From: Gammaproteobacteria bacterium
GTDB lineage: Bacteria; Pseudomonadota; Gammaproteobacteria; HTCC5015
Assembly: GCA_016928055.1 (NCBI GenBank)
Contig: JAFGLM010000008.1
Span: forward strand, 1 to 32,153
Length of the DNA stretch: 32,153 nucleotides
Direction: 5' to 3'
This document shows, in pieces, positions 18,786-26,965 of this stretch. Position numbers and translations under genes: made by a program. Under the pieces are notes generated by a model. It was not told where the DNA came from. It did no database searches and saw only the letters and a program-made list of their open reading frames with translations. Every line of letters begins with the position of its first letter. Positions within the stretch are counted from its first letter, which is position 1.

Positions 18786-19391
18786 TCAATAGGCATTGGC
18801 GGTATCATTACCGAGAACTTTGGTGTTACCGATAACATCGAGGTCAGGGCAGGCCTCAGCGACGATTTCTCGCAGGTGCTGAATATTCAGCGGCCCATAA
18901 CCACTGTTGGCCTGCTTGACCTTTGACCCCGGGGAACCACTCGGTAATTCGTTTTTTGGTTTTGCCAGATTCAATGCACGCTCTTTGGCGCGCGCTTCGC
19001 GGTAGAGCATATAGGCACGTGCGACCTGGTAATGTCCGGCACGTACCAGACACAACTCAACCTGATCCTGGATTTCCTCAATATGGAAGGTCCCGCCATC
19101 CGGTTTGCGGTGATTGAGCTTGTCGACGACGCTGCTGGTTGCTGCGTTGATTATGTCCAGGAAAGGATTGGAAGCCGCTGCATTACCACCTTCAACGGCC
19201 TGGAAGGCTTTGGTAATTGCAAACCGGATTTTATTCTGGTCGAACCCGGTAATCTCGCCATTACGACGAATGACCCGGTATAAACCGGGTGCTTTGTGGT
19301 TTGTAGTCGGATTTACGGCTTCCTGGAAGGGGTCGAGCTCTGGAGTTAAAGAGGATTTTAAAAATTTCATCGATTGGGACCTGGCCTGCAT
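18786..19391 (-). pseudogene. nrdA: Truncated class Ia ribonucleotide reductase large subunit (N-terminal ATP-cone region)
   Basis: NrdA makes deoxyribonucleotides from ribonucleotides; here only its N-terminal regulatory part remains. The 201-aa frame (from ATG 19391; ATG 19370 is the alternative) contains a complete first ATP-cone: LYRVIRRNGEITGFDQNKI, ITKAFQAVEGG, FHIEEIQDQVELCLVRAG, and AYMLYREARAKER. The beginning of a second cone follows (LREIVAEACPDLD). Similarity to NrdA then stops at about 18855, and 20 unrelated codons lead to TGA. No catalytic domain or nrdB follows. The promoter upstream is intact. It is either a decayed gene with a functional copy elsewhere, or a free-standing ATP-cone protein. 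Its reading frame is otherwise undamaged. Confidence 0.8.
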
Positions 19392-19491
19392 ATTCCACGC
19401 TCTCCCGCCTGAGCTGAATAATATTGATGAACGCATTTTTCCCTGTCCAATGTCATCACCGTCCTGGTGAATTGATATTTCAATCGCGTGA

Positions 19492-19507
19492 CTACTATAA
19501 ATTGTGG
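19492..19507. promoter_or_regulatory. NrdR box, promoter-proximal
   Basis: TACTATAAATTGTG matches 12 of the 14 inner positions of the NrdR consensus ACACWATATATWGTGT. It overlaps the -10 element. Its centre is 32 bp from that of the second box, the three-turn spacing typical of NrdR pairs. Confidence 0.72.
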
Positions 19508-19523
19508 GTAGCCTGTTGGTCAA
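19494..19523 (-). promoter_or_regulatory. Sigma70-type nrdA promoter
   Basis: On the minus strand TTGACC (19523-19518) and TATAGT (19499-19494) are separated by 18 bp and point at the truncated nrdA, about 100 bp away. The -10 lies inside one NrdR box and the other box touches the -35, as expected for a repressed nrd promoter. Confidence 0.7.
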
Positions 19524-19539
19524 GCACAATATAATGTGT
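19524..19539. promoter_or_regulatory. NrdR box, promoter-distal
   Basis: CACAATATAATGTG matches 13 of the 14 inner positions of the NrdR consensus. It sits directly upstream of the -35. The gap between the two 16-bp boxes is 16 bp. Confidence 0.8.
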
Positions 19540-19569
19540 TTTTTCCAAATATGAGTGCGTTGGAAAAGT

Positions 19570-19632
19570 TGTGGATAAATGAGCGACAACTGTGAGTAAA
19601 GCTGGGGATAAAATCCTGCAGGCTGTGGATAA
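19570..19632 (-). promoter_or_regulatory. DnaA box cluster upstream of nrdA
   Basis: Two perfect DnaA boxes (TTATCCACA on the minus strand) lie at 19570-19578 and 19624-19632, with weaker matches TTACTCACA (19591-19599) and TTATCCCCA (19603-19611) between. All face the same way within 63 bp. E. coli nrdAB is also preceded by DnaA boxes that tie its expression to replication. The small number of boxes and absence of an AT-rich unwinding region argue against a replication origin. Confidence 0.75.
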
Positions 19633-19665
19633 ATGCGGGTATTGACCAGCCGAGGCTAAAAAGGG

Positions 19666-20883
19666 TTATTGAACCAACTGGTTAAGGTCAAAAATCGGCA
19701 ACAAGATTGCCAGTACAATCAGCAGCACGACTGCTCCCATTATTAAAATCATAAAATGCTCGAACAAACCCACGATCGTAGTAATCGTGGCGGTGGTCTC
19801 GCGCTCCTGATAATGCGCGGTTCGTTCCAGCATTTCCTCCAGTTTGCCGCTGGATTCACCGCTGGCGATCAAATGTACCGTCATAGGTGGAAACAGTCCG
19901 GAGTTTTCCAGCGCCTTACTGATGCTGCTACCTTCCCGTACGCGTAAGGTGGCGGTTTCGACCGCTTTACGCATGGGTACATTGCGGACGACCTGTGCAG
20001 CGATACTCAGTGCCTCCAGGATGGGTACACCGCTCGCTGCCAGAATACTTAAGGTACGAGCGAAACGGGCCGTATTGAGCCCCTGCGTCAGCATGCCGAT
20101 AATTGGCAGCCGCAACAGACCTCTGTCGTACCCGAATCTAAACGCAGGCTGGCGCAATAGACGGGTAAGGCCATACGCCGCAGCTCCGACCAGTATGATC
20201 AGGAACAATCCGTAGTGTTTAGTAAAATCGCTCACGGCGATAAGCGCGCGGGTTAGAAAGGGGAGTTCGCGACCGATGTTATCGAATACCTGTACAACCT
20301 GTGGTACAACATAAGTCAGTAATACGGCGACGATAATGATGGCTACAACGCTGAGAATAATCGGGTAGGTCAGGGCCATGCCGACTTTCTGATTCATTTC
20401 CTGTCGCGCTTCGGTGTAATCGGCCAATCGCTCCAGCACCAGATCCAGATGCCCGGATTGTTCGCCGGCGGCAACCGTTGCGCGATACAGATCCGGAAAG
20501 ATACGCGGGTGTTCCATCAGCGCCGCAGCCAACGAGTGTCCTTCCATCACTTTTGAGCGAACATCCAGAATGACGCTTTTAACGTGATTTTTCGCGGTTT
20601 GCTTGGCAACAGTGGAGAGCGCTTCTTCCAGCGGTGAGCCGGAGCGGCAAAGTGTTGAAAGTTGCCGCGTAAATAGCGATAAATCCTTGGAACTGACGCT
20701 GGGTCGAAATTTGAAATTAAACTGCCCTCGTGCACGAGCGGCTTGTTTGGTTTCAGTCACGCTAATCGGTGTTAAGTGCCGCTCGCGCAGCATTTGCCGG
20801 ACGGCGCGCGCGGTTTCACCTTCGAGCACACCGCGTTGCTCGAGACCTTTCGCGTTCAGGGCTGTGAATTCAAAGGCGGGCAT
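19666..20883 (-). CDS. gspF: Type II secretion inner membrane platform protein GspF
   Basis: GspF is the polytopic inner membrane protein at the centre of the type II secretion platform, contacting the GspE ATPase and the pseudopilus. The 405-aa protein has the usual N-terminal segment (MPAFEFTALNAKG), two repeats of the T2SSF domain (LSLFTRQLSTLCRSGSPLEEAL and FARTLSILAASGVPILEAL), and three hydrophobic membrane segments. The last is near the C-terminus (FMILIMGAVVLLIVLAILLPIFDLNQ). It follows gspE by 16 bp. The operon stops here: the next thing downstream is the nrdA promoter, not gspG. Confidence 0.96.
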   Translation of the reverse strand: MPAFEFTALNAKGLEQRGVLEGETARAVRQMLRERHLTPISVTETKQAARARGQFNFKFRPSVSSKDLSLFTRQLSTLCRSGSPLEEALSTVAKQTAKNHVKSVILDVRSKVMEGHSLAAALMEHPRIFPDLYRATVAAGEQSGHLDLVLERLADYTEARQEMNQKVGMALTYPIILSVVAIIIVAVLLTYVVPQVVQVFDNIGRELPFLTRALIAVSDFTKHYGLFLIILVGAAAYGLTRLLRQPAFRFGYDRGLLRLPIIGMLTQGLNTARFARTLSILAASGVPILEALSIAAQVVRNVPMRKAVETATLRVREGSSISKALENSGLFPPMTVHLIASGESSGKLEEMLERTAHYQERETTATITTIVGLFEHFMILIMGAVVLLIVLAILLPIFDLNQLVQ

Positions 20884-20899
20884 ATCTTGGAATCATGCA

Positions 20900-22429
20900 C
20901 TAATCTTCCTTGGAAACCCGCAATATTTCTTCCAGTGAAGTGATGCCACGCAACACCTTACTGATACCGTCCTGGCGAATGCTGGGAGTAATGGTACGAG
21001 CATGTTGTTCCAGCAGATATTCGCCACAGCCATCGTGAATCATTTGTTGAAGTTTTTTATCAATGATGACCATTTCATGAATACCGCTACGGCTGCTATA
21101 ACCACGTTGATTGCATTGCGCGCAGCCTTTGGGCTTATAAATGGTGGGCGGTGATTCCGGATCAACGTCCATAATGCGGCAGTCACTGGCGCTGGCTTGA
21201 TACGGCTCTTTACAGGCCGGGCACAGCAGTTGAATCAGGCGTTGTGATAATACGCCGAGCAGTGTGGATGACAGCAGGAACGGTTCAACGCCCATATCGC
21301 GTAAGCGCGTTACTGCACCCACCGCAGTATTAGTATGCAAAGTAGAGAACACCAGATGCCCGGTCAGACTGGCCTGTACAGCAATCTCGGCGGTTTCCAG
21401 GTCACGGATCTCACCGACCATCACAACGTCCGGGTCCTGGCGCAGTATGGCACGTAAACCACGAGCAAAACTCATTTGCACTTTGGTGTTGACCTGGGTT
21501 TGACCGATGCCGTCGAGATAGTATTCGATTGGATCTTCAACCGTGAGAATATTGCGACTCAGGTCATTTAGCTGCATTAACGCCGCATAGAGTGTGGTGG
21601 TTTTGCCGGAGCCGGTCGGGCCGGTGACCAGAAAAATGCCATGCGGCCTGGCAATCACATTCTGAGTCATCTTCAAGGGCGTTGGCGACATGCCAAGATG
21701 CTCAAGATCCAGTCTGCCTGCCTGTTTGTCCAGCAAACGCAATACCACGCGTTCGCCATGGCCGGAGGGCAATGTGGAGACACGCACATCGACTGGGTGG
21801 CTGCCGACCCTGATTGAAATGCGACCATCTTGCGGCAAACGTTTTTCGGCGATATCCAGACGCGCCATCACCTTGATGCGGGAAATGATGAGTGGCGCCA
21901 GACTGCGTGGCGGCTCCAGTATTTCGCGCAGCACACCATCCACGCGCAGACGAACCAGCAAACGCGATTCAAAGGGTTCGATATGGATATCGGAGGCGCC
22001 TTCTTTTATTGCCTGTGATAACAAGGCGTTGAGCAGACGGATAATCGGAGCATCATCTTCTGATTCGAGCAGATCTTCCGGTTCCGGCAACGAATCGGCA
22101 ACTTCATATAAATCCAGTTCCTCGCCCATCCCTTCAACCATCGCCTGCGCACCGCCGGCGCTACGGTCGTAGCTTTTTGCAAGTTGACTGTCAAAATCAG
22201 AGTCGCCTTTCACCAGGTGTATCGGTTTACCCAGAAAACGCCTGAGTTCCACCAGGCTACCGGCCTTAACGCCGGGCCGGTAAATCACTTCAATGCTGTT
22301 TTCATTTTGCTCCGCAACCAGAACGCCATGACGTTTGGCAAAGCTGTAGGAAGGCCGGCGCAGAAACAGTTCGCCGGGTTTATCCTGCAGGTCGCCAATT
22401 ACCAGATCGTTTGCGTCAGTGCTCATCAT
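20900..22429 (-). CDS. gspE: Type II secretion ATPase GspE
   Basis: GspE is the cytoplasmic ATPase that powers pseudopilus assembly. The 509-aa protein has an N-terminal GspE/PilB-type domain (to about residue 110) and a catalytic domain with Walker A GPTGSGKT (270-277). The Asp box QDPDVVMVGEIRD and His box GHLVFSTLHTNTA follow, and a zinc finger with C403-x2-C406 and C436-x2-C439 (LLCPACKEPY, GCAQCNQRGY) completes the set. The residues needed for ATP hydrolysis all look intact. It lies 23 bp after gspD and 16 bp before gspF. Confidence 0.97.
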   Translation of the reverse strand: MMSTDANDLVIGDLQDKPGELFLRRPSYSFAKRHGVLVAEQNENSIEVIYRPGVKAGSLVELRRFLGKPIHLVKGDSDFDSQLAKSYDRSAGGAQAMVEGMGEELDLYEVADSLPEPEDLLESEDDAPIIRLLNALLSQAIKEGASDIHIEPFESRLLVRLRVDGVLREILEPPRSLAPLIISRIKVMARLDIAEKRLPQDGRISIRVGSHPVDVRVSTLPSGHGERVVLRLLDKQAGRLDLEHLGMSPTPLKMTQNVIARPHGIFLVTGPTGSGKTTTLYAALMQLNDLSRNILTVEDPIEYYLDGIGQTQVNTKVQMSFARGLRAILRQDPDVVMVGEIRDLETAEIAVQASLTGHLVFSTLHTNTAVGAVTRLRDMGVEPFLLSSTLLGVLSQRLIQLLCPACKEPYQASASDCRIMDVDPESPPTIYKPKGCAQCNQRGYSSRSGIHEMVIIDKKLQQMIHDGCGEYLLEQHARTITPSIRQDGISKVLRGITSLEEILRVSKED

Positions 22430-22452
22430 AAAAATCCAATGAGATAATTATC

Positions 22453-24438
22453 TTAATCGGCAGGCGCTTCGGATTTTTTGGGTAAAGGCGCAAATAATAC
22501 TTCTATTTCCGGAAGCTCGGCCGCCGGATCCCTGATCAACCCACGTTCGCCGATTTTTGCTTCCAGCTGTCGCGCTTTTAAAAGATTATATTTCTGCGAG
22601 GTAAAATAATCCGCGCTCAAGCTGTCTTTTAAAATCACCGGCCGGATAAAGACCATCAGGTTGCGCTTGATTTTCTGCGTTTTGGTGTAGCTGAACAAAC
22701 GGCCCAGGATTGGAATACTGCCGAGTAGGGGCACTTTTTGCCGTGTATCTGAAAAAGTGTCCTCAATCAAACCGCCCAGAACAATGGTCTGACCATCATC
22801 GACCAACACCTCTGTTTTGATGGAGCGTTTATTGGTTACCACATCGCTGGTGGCCACGGCGCTGGTGGCCAGACTGGAAATCTCCTGTTCGATTTCCAGC
22901 TTAATGGCGTCGCCTTCATTGACCTGAGGTTTGATTTTCATGGTCAGGCCGACATCCTGTCGCTCAATAGTCTGAAACGGATTTGCAGCGCCACTCACTC
23001 CACCTGTATTGGAATAGCTGCCCGTTACGAACGGAACGTTCTGACCAAAAACAATTTCCGCCTCAACATTATCCAGCGTGACCAGGGTTGGTGTGGAAAG
23101 GATGTTCGTGGCCGCGTCGCCTTTTAACGCACGCAGAACAAACGCAAACTGATTGCTGCCGGAAGTTTTACCAAACGCAATATTTAGTCCCTCGCTTCCT
23201 GTAATGGCGGCTGGATTCGCAGCAAGACCGCTCAGGTCACCGGCTAATTTAGGGAAAAAACCGCCACCGGCCGGTCCATCACCGTTTTCTGCTCCATTGA
23301 CCAGAAATTGCGTACCCAACTCAGAAGCCAGATCGGTCGATACTTCGGCAATAATCGCTTCAATTAAAATCTGAGCTCGTGGAATATCAAGTTGCCGAAT
23401 AATTGATTCCAGTTGCTGAATCATGGAAGGCTGCGCGGTGATTACCAGTGCGTTATTGGCTTCATCTGCCTGGATATCAACGTCCTTACCGGCACCCTGC
23501 GGACTGGCAGTTTGTCCTTGTTGCTCGGCAAGCGTTCTTGAAGAGATGCCCTGTAGTATGGATACCAGATCCGCCGCAACGGAATATTTAAGAAATACCA
23601 CCTTGGTGTTGCCGCTGATTTCCATTTCGGTATCAAGCTGATCGATAATTTTCAGTACGCGTTTTCGGTCATTGGCATCACCGGTTACTAAAATACTGTT
23701 GGTACGTTCATCGGTTGTCAGCATCAGGGATGTCTGACCGCCTTTATCTTTTGCCTGTTGTTGCATCAGCACATTAATAGTACGAACAACATCGGTAGCC
23801 GATGCGTGATTGAGTTTAACGATTTCAATTTCAGTTTGATCGGCGCGATCTATTCCCTGAATGACCTTCAACAGACGCTTTATGTTACTGGCCCGGTCAG
23901 TGATGACCAGTACATTGGTGGGTGTGTAAGCGGCCAGATGCCCTTGTTGCGGGACCAAAGGACGTAAAATCGGCACCAGCTGGTTCGCAGCTACATTTTG
24001 CAGTTGCAACACACGCGTTTCAAGCTGATCGGTACCTTCGTAGAGTTTGCTGTAGCCGGTTGGCACGGCACTTTGTTTGGCATTGACATCAGGCACGATT
24101 TTGATGATACCGTCATCTTCGCCAGGCACAGCTGCAAAACCATGTACATCCAGTATCGACAGGAAAACCTCATAGATCTCGTCCTTATTCATGGGTTTGG
24201 CTGAGACGACGGTGACTTTGGCCTTCACGCGTGGATCGATAATAAAATTCTTCCCGGTTGCCTCTGAGACGGTGTTAATCAAGATCCGAATGTCGGCATT
24301 GTTCAGATTGAGTGTTGCTGTTTCATCGGCTGCTACAAAGGAAGAAACCAGCAGCAGACTTAGCGTTGCGATGCATACGCGCATAAGCGTTCTCGGTTTG
24401 TTGTTGGGCTGAATGGACATGAATCTGATGTTATACAT
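22453..24438 (-). CDS. gspD: Type II secretion outer membrane secretin GspD
   Basis: GspD forms the outer membrane channel of type II secretion. The protein is up to 661 aa. The hydrophobic signal sequence starts at MRVCIATLSLLLV, so the true start may be at 24420 or 24384 instead of 24438. The mature protein begins with the N0 domain (LNLNNADIRILINTVSEATGKN) and continues through N1, N2 and N3 (VTDRASNIKRLL-like, TNSILVTGD, ALVITAQPSMIQQLE). The secretin core has VPLLGSIPILGRLFSYT and ends the channel with LMVFIRPVIL. A C-terminal tail of about 45 residues could be an S-domain for a pilotin. It sits 27 bp after gspC. Confidence 0.96.
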   Translation of the reverse strand: MYNIRFMSIQPNNKPRTLMRVCIATLSLLLVSSFVAADETATLNLNNADIRILINTVSEATGKNFIIDPRVKAKVTVVSAKPMNKDEIYEVFLSILDVHGFAAVPGEDDGIIKIVPDVNAKQSAVPTGYSKLYEGTDQLETRVLQLQNVAANQLVPILRPLVPQQGHLAAYTPTNVLVITDRASNIKRLLKVIQGIDRADQTEIEIVKLNHASATDVVRTINVLMQQQAKDKGGQTSLMLTTDERTNSILVTGDANDRKRVLKIIDQLDTEMEISGNTKVVFLKYSVAADLVSILQGISSRTLAEQQGQTASPQGAGKDVDIQADEANNALVITAQPSMIQQLESIIRQLDIPRAQILIEAIIAEVSTDLASELGTQFLVNGAENGDGPAGGGFFPKLAGDLSGLAANPAAITGSEGLNIAFGKTSGSNQFAFVLRALKGDAATNILSTPTLVTLDNVEAEIVFGQNVPFVTGSYSNTGGVSGAANPFQTIERQDVGLTMKIKPQVNEGDAIKLEIEQEISSLATSAVATSDVVTNKRSIKTEVLVDDGQTIVLGGLIEDTFSDTRQKVPLLGSIPILGRLFSYTKTQKIKRNLMVFIRPVILKDSLSADYFTSQKYNLLKARQLEAKIGERGLIRDPAAELPEIEVLFAPLPKKSEAPAD

Positions 24439-24465
24439 TTTTTAAACTGTTTATCCCAGGTTCGA

Positions 24466-25416
24466 TTAGTTATTCAGCGAATGGCTGATCTGCATTTCCT
24501 GGCCATCGCGCAATATGGTTGCATCGATTTGCTTGGCGCGGCGCAACTTTTGTAAAGCGAGAATACTGTTTTCCGGTTTGGTTAAATCGATACCGTTCAC
24601 AGAAGTCACAATATCGCCATCCTGCAATCCCAACGCCCGGTACATCGCCGAATTGGGGCCGGGTGAAAGTTTATAACCAAGCACCTTATCACCGTCCATC
24701 GCCTGGCTGATGTTGGCCATTTTCTGGATTTCGGCCGGATTGCGGCTTAGCGTATTGCGATATTCGTCCAGTTGTTGAGGGCTGATCTCGGAGGTTGGGT
24801 CCTGAGTCTCAAGCTGATCCTGGGCTTGATTCTGAAATTGATCCTGATATTCGTTCTGATCCTGGTCGTAGCTCTGTTTGCCTGCCGGGATATCGCCTGT
24901 TTCAACGAAATTGACCAGGTTACCTTCCGTCGGCATCATCAGGGTTTCCAGGCCACCGCTGCTCTCCAGTAGCACACGATCAGCATAGACCGCTTTGAGG
25001 ATTGCGTTGCCGGGAATCTGGTCTCCGACCTTGTATACTTTTTCCTCGCGTCCACCGCCGGATATGATGGCCAGCCCCGATTGTTCGCCGATAGCCAGAA
25101 TACCCAACAAATCCAGATTCAGCTTGGTTTCCGGCGCTGATATCACATCATTTCCTGCTGTCGGTACATCACTTTGTCCAAACAGGTGGTATGAGGTAAT
25201 GGTATCGGCGTATTCGGCGGCGTGATGCTGAGATTGGCCCATCTGAGACTCCGGAACCGGTGATGGAACCATCGCTATACCCGTGTTACCCGATAATTGC
25301 CATACCAGTTGGGTGAGGGTGTAAGAAATCGCGATGACCAGCAGCACAGACGCCAGTTTTGGGCCCCATTTCTGTAACTGTTCGACGCTTGGAATTGGCA
25401 ATGACTTTATATCCAT
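24466..25416 (-). CDS. gspC: Type II secretion protein GspC
   Basis: GspC links the inner membrane platform to the secretin. The 316-aa protein has one membrane segment near residues 20-42 and an HR domain of about 80-165 (ITSYHLFGQSD, LDLLGILAIGEQSGLAIIS, KVYKVGDQIPGNAILKAVYADRVLLE). A Gln/Asp-rich linker at about 180-205 follows, and a C-terminal PDZ domain (ALGLQDGDIVTSVNGIDLTKPENS) probably selects substrates. The linker is made of short imperfect DQxQ repeats, reflected in repeated CTGATCCTG at the DNA level (about 24815-24870). It is the first gene of the gspC-D-E-F operon, 83 bp after the MipA/OmpV gene. Confidence 0.93.
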   Translation of the reverse strand: MDIKSLPIPSVEQLQKWGPKLASVLLVIAISYTLTQLVWQLSGNTGIAMVPSPVPESQMGQSQHHAAEYADTITSYHLFGQSDVPTAGNDVISAPETKLNLDLLGILAIGEQSGLAIISGGGREEKVYKVGDQIPGNAILKAVYADRVLLESSGGLETLMMPTEGNLVNFVETGDIPAGKQSYDQDQNEYQDQFQNQAQDQLETQDPTSEISPQQLDEYRNTLSRNPAEIQKMANISQAMDGDKVLGYKLSPGPNSAMYRALGLQDGDIVTSVNGIDLTKPENSILALQKLRRAKQIDATILRDGQEMQISHSLNN

Positions 25417-25499
25417 GGCCGCGCAGCATAACAGAAAAACCCTGATCGAAACTACGCGTGCCGGTCAACTCAAACTTGGGTAATGGTATGAAAAACTGC

Positions 25500-26324
25500 T
25501 CAGGGTTTGGCATTGTGCCCTGAGGCAAACACCCAGCCCGTCCCGATTCCGACCGAAAAGTAATGCCGGGTTTCGACCAGTGGGCTCATTTCAAAGACAG
25601 CCCCTGCCAGCGTGTCGTAGCGGACAAATGCACCTGCCCAGAAGCGTCCCCAACGGCGGGTTATGCTTAAGCCACTGGCCAATCCACTGTAACCGCTGCC
25701 CGCCTGATAGGTCTCTCGTCCCGACCGCGCATACTCCGGTGCAACGCTGTAGTAGTAGTTGTGGTAAGCATGATCTGCCAGTATTGGTCCGGTGTAGGCG
25801 CGAATGTTCCAGTGATTATGATGGTTTCGATAAGCCAATTGCGGATGCGTCAACCACCCAATATGCTCGATCCCATTGCTATTAAAGGTGTAAACCGCAC
25901 GAACCGGCAGTCGGACAAACCAGCCATCACTCAGACCGGTACCACTGACATTAATATCTAACGTTGTACCGAGTTCAAAGGTTGGATCCAGTGACGGCAT
26001 GCCCTCACGTAGTCGATTATTGTCGGTGTCGATGGTTGGTGAAAAATCACCGCTTATATTCAATTCAAAATAGTCACTTGCCAGTAACTGACCCCGCATG
26101 CCGTCTTCACGATCTGCTTTCAGAAACGCGCCGCGGTATTCAAAGTAGGGAAAGGGCAAAGTAATGCTGCTGGTTTCTTTGGAGCCACGATAATCTGCCA
26201 GGGCGATTCCACCCAGGCCTGCGCCCAGCTCCCATTTCGGTAGTGGTTCTGCATATAAACCGAAAGCGCCCAGTAATAAACTGACCAGTACCGGAAATCT
26301 TAGGTGTATATAAATTTTTCCCAT
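25500..26324 (-). CDS. MipA/OmpV family outer membrane protein
   Basis: This 274-aa protein has a signal peptide (cut near GLYAEP) and a MipA/OmpV barrel. WELGAGLGGIALADYRGSKE is the family's opening motif, followed by LPFPYFEYRGAFLKADR and paired strands. The C-terminal RHYFSVGIGTGWVF is present, though a short polar tail follows the last aromatic residue. MipA/OmpV proteins act as porins or as scaffolds in envelope stress. The start overlaps the end of the glycosyltransferase gene before it by 25 bp, so it is the last gene of the arsS operon. A role in exporting or admitting arsenic compounds would be an inference from this position. Confidence 0.88.
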   Translation of the reverse strand: MGKIYIHLRFPVLVSLLLGAFGLYAEPLPKWELGAGLGGIALADYRGSKETSSITLPFPYFEYRGAFLKADREDGMRGQLLASDYFELNISGDFSPTIDTDNNRLREGMPSLDPTFELGTTLDINVSGTGLSDGWFVRLPVRAVYTFNSNGIEHIGWLTHPQLAYRNHHNHWNIRAYTGPILADHAYHNYYYSVAPEYARSGRETYQAGSGYSGLASGLSITRRWGRFWAGAFVRYDTLAGAVFEMSPLVETRHYFSVGIGTGWVFASGHNAKP

Positions 26325-26953
26325 CGCGCTCTGTCAGGTAGTTGCCTGAGATATTGCAGATCCGGTGCCCGGTCCAGATCCCAAAGTGGTTCGAGTTCCA
26401 GACAGTTTAAATGTTGTCGAGTTATTTTATTGCGGGTTTGCTGCAGCACCTGGTCACTGCCCCAACTGATATCATGAAATAGTACCGGCACGACTGAATT
26501 CAACCCAATGGCAACATAACCTCCATCGATTGCCGGAATCAGTGCAACCGATGCAGGTTTAGCATCGAGAGCCGGCATTAACTTTTGCAAGTGATAGTCT
26601 GATAGCGCAGGGCAGTCACAACCAATAATGATCGCAAAATCTGATTTAGCCAGTGTTTCGTTAAATGCGTGCAACATGCGCTCGCCCAGATCAAGACCTT
26701 GTTGTTCATAGAGCGTTATACCAAAATGTTGCGCGCAGTTTTGACTATGTGAATTTTCACCATCCGTCACCCAGAGCTCAACAGGGCAAAGCTTGCTGTT
26801 GGTCGCTGTCTGCAAGGTGTGTTCGATTAGTTGCTGTTGCAGTTCGACACATTGCAACGCTGATAACGCGGGTTGCATTCTGGTTTTGACTTGACCGGCA
26901 ATCGGTGATTTTGTAAATACCAATAATCTGGCCTGGGGATAGCGATACTGCAT
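26300..26953 (-). CDS. TIGR04282-type glycosyltransferase (DUF2064), arsenosugar cluster
   Basis: This 217-aa protein belongs to the DUF2064/TIGR04282 nucleotidyl- or glycosyltransferase-like family, which recurs beside arsS and is named for arsenosugar biosynthesis. It has a GT-A-like fold: LLVFTKSPIAGQVKTRM at the N-terminus (sugar-nucleotide binding), QQGLDLGERMLHAF, IIIGCDCPALSD in the DxD-like position, and AIDGGYVAIGL. WDLDRAPDLQYL closes the protein. It starts 12 bp after the preceding glycosyltransferase and overlaps the MipA gene by 25 bp. The exact sugar step is not known. Confidence 0.9.
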   Translation of the reverse strand: MQYRYPQARLLVFTKSPIAGQVKTRMQPALSALQCVELQQQLIEHTLQTATNSKLCPVELWVTDGENSHSQNCAQHFGITLYEQQGLDLGERMLHAFNETLAKSDFAIIIGCDCPALSDYHLQKLMPALDAKPASVALIPAIDGGYVAIGLNSVVPVLFHDISWGSDQVLQQTRNKITRQHLNCLELEPLWDLDRAPDLQYLRQLPDRARWEKFIYT

Positions 26954-26965
26954 GATGATTGGATG

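Noticed and set aside
18604..18792. A 62-codon frame on + in the gap beyond the truncated nrdA
   Set aside because: It spans the nested hairpin, has no ribosome binding site and no recognisable features.
19570..19632. DnaA box cluster as a replication origin
   Set aside because: Few boxes, no AT-rich unwinding repeats and no dnaA/dnaN neighbours; position upstream of nrdA explains the boxes better.
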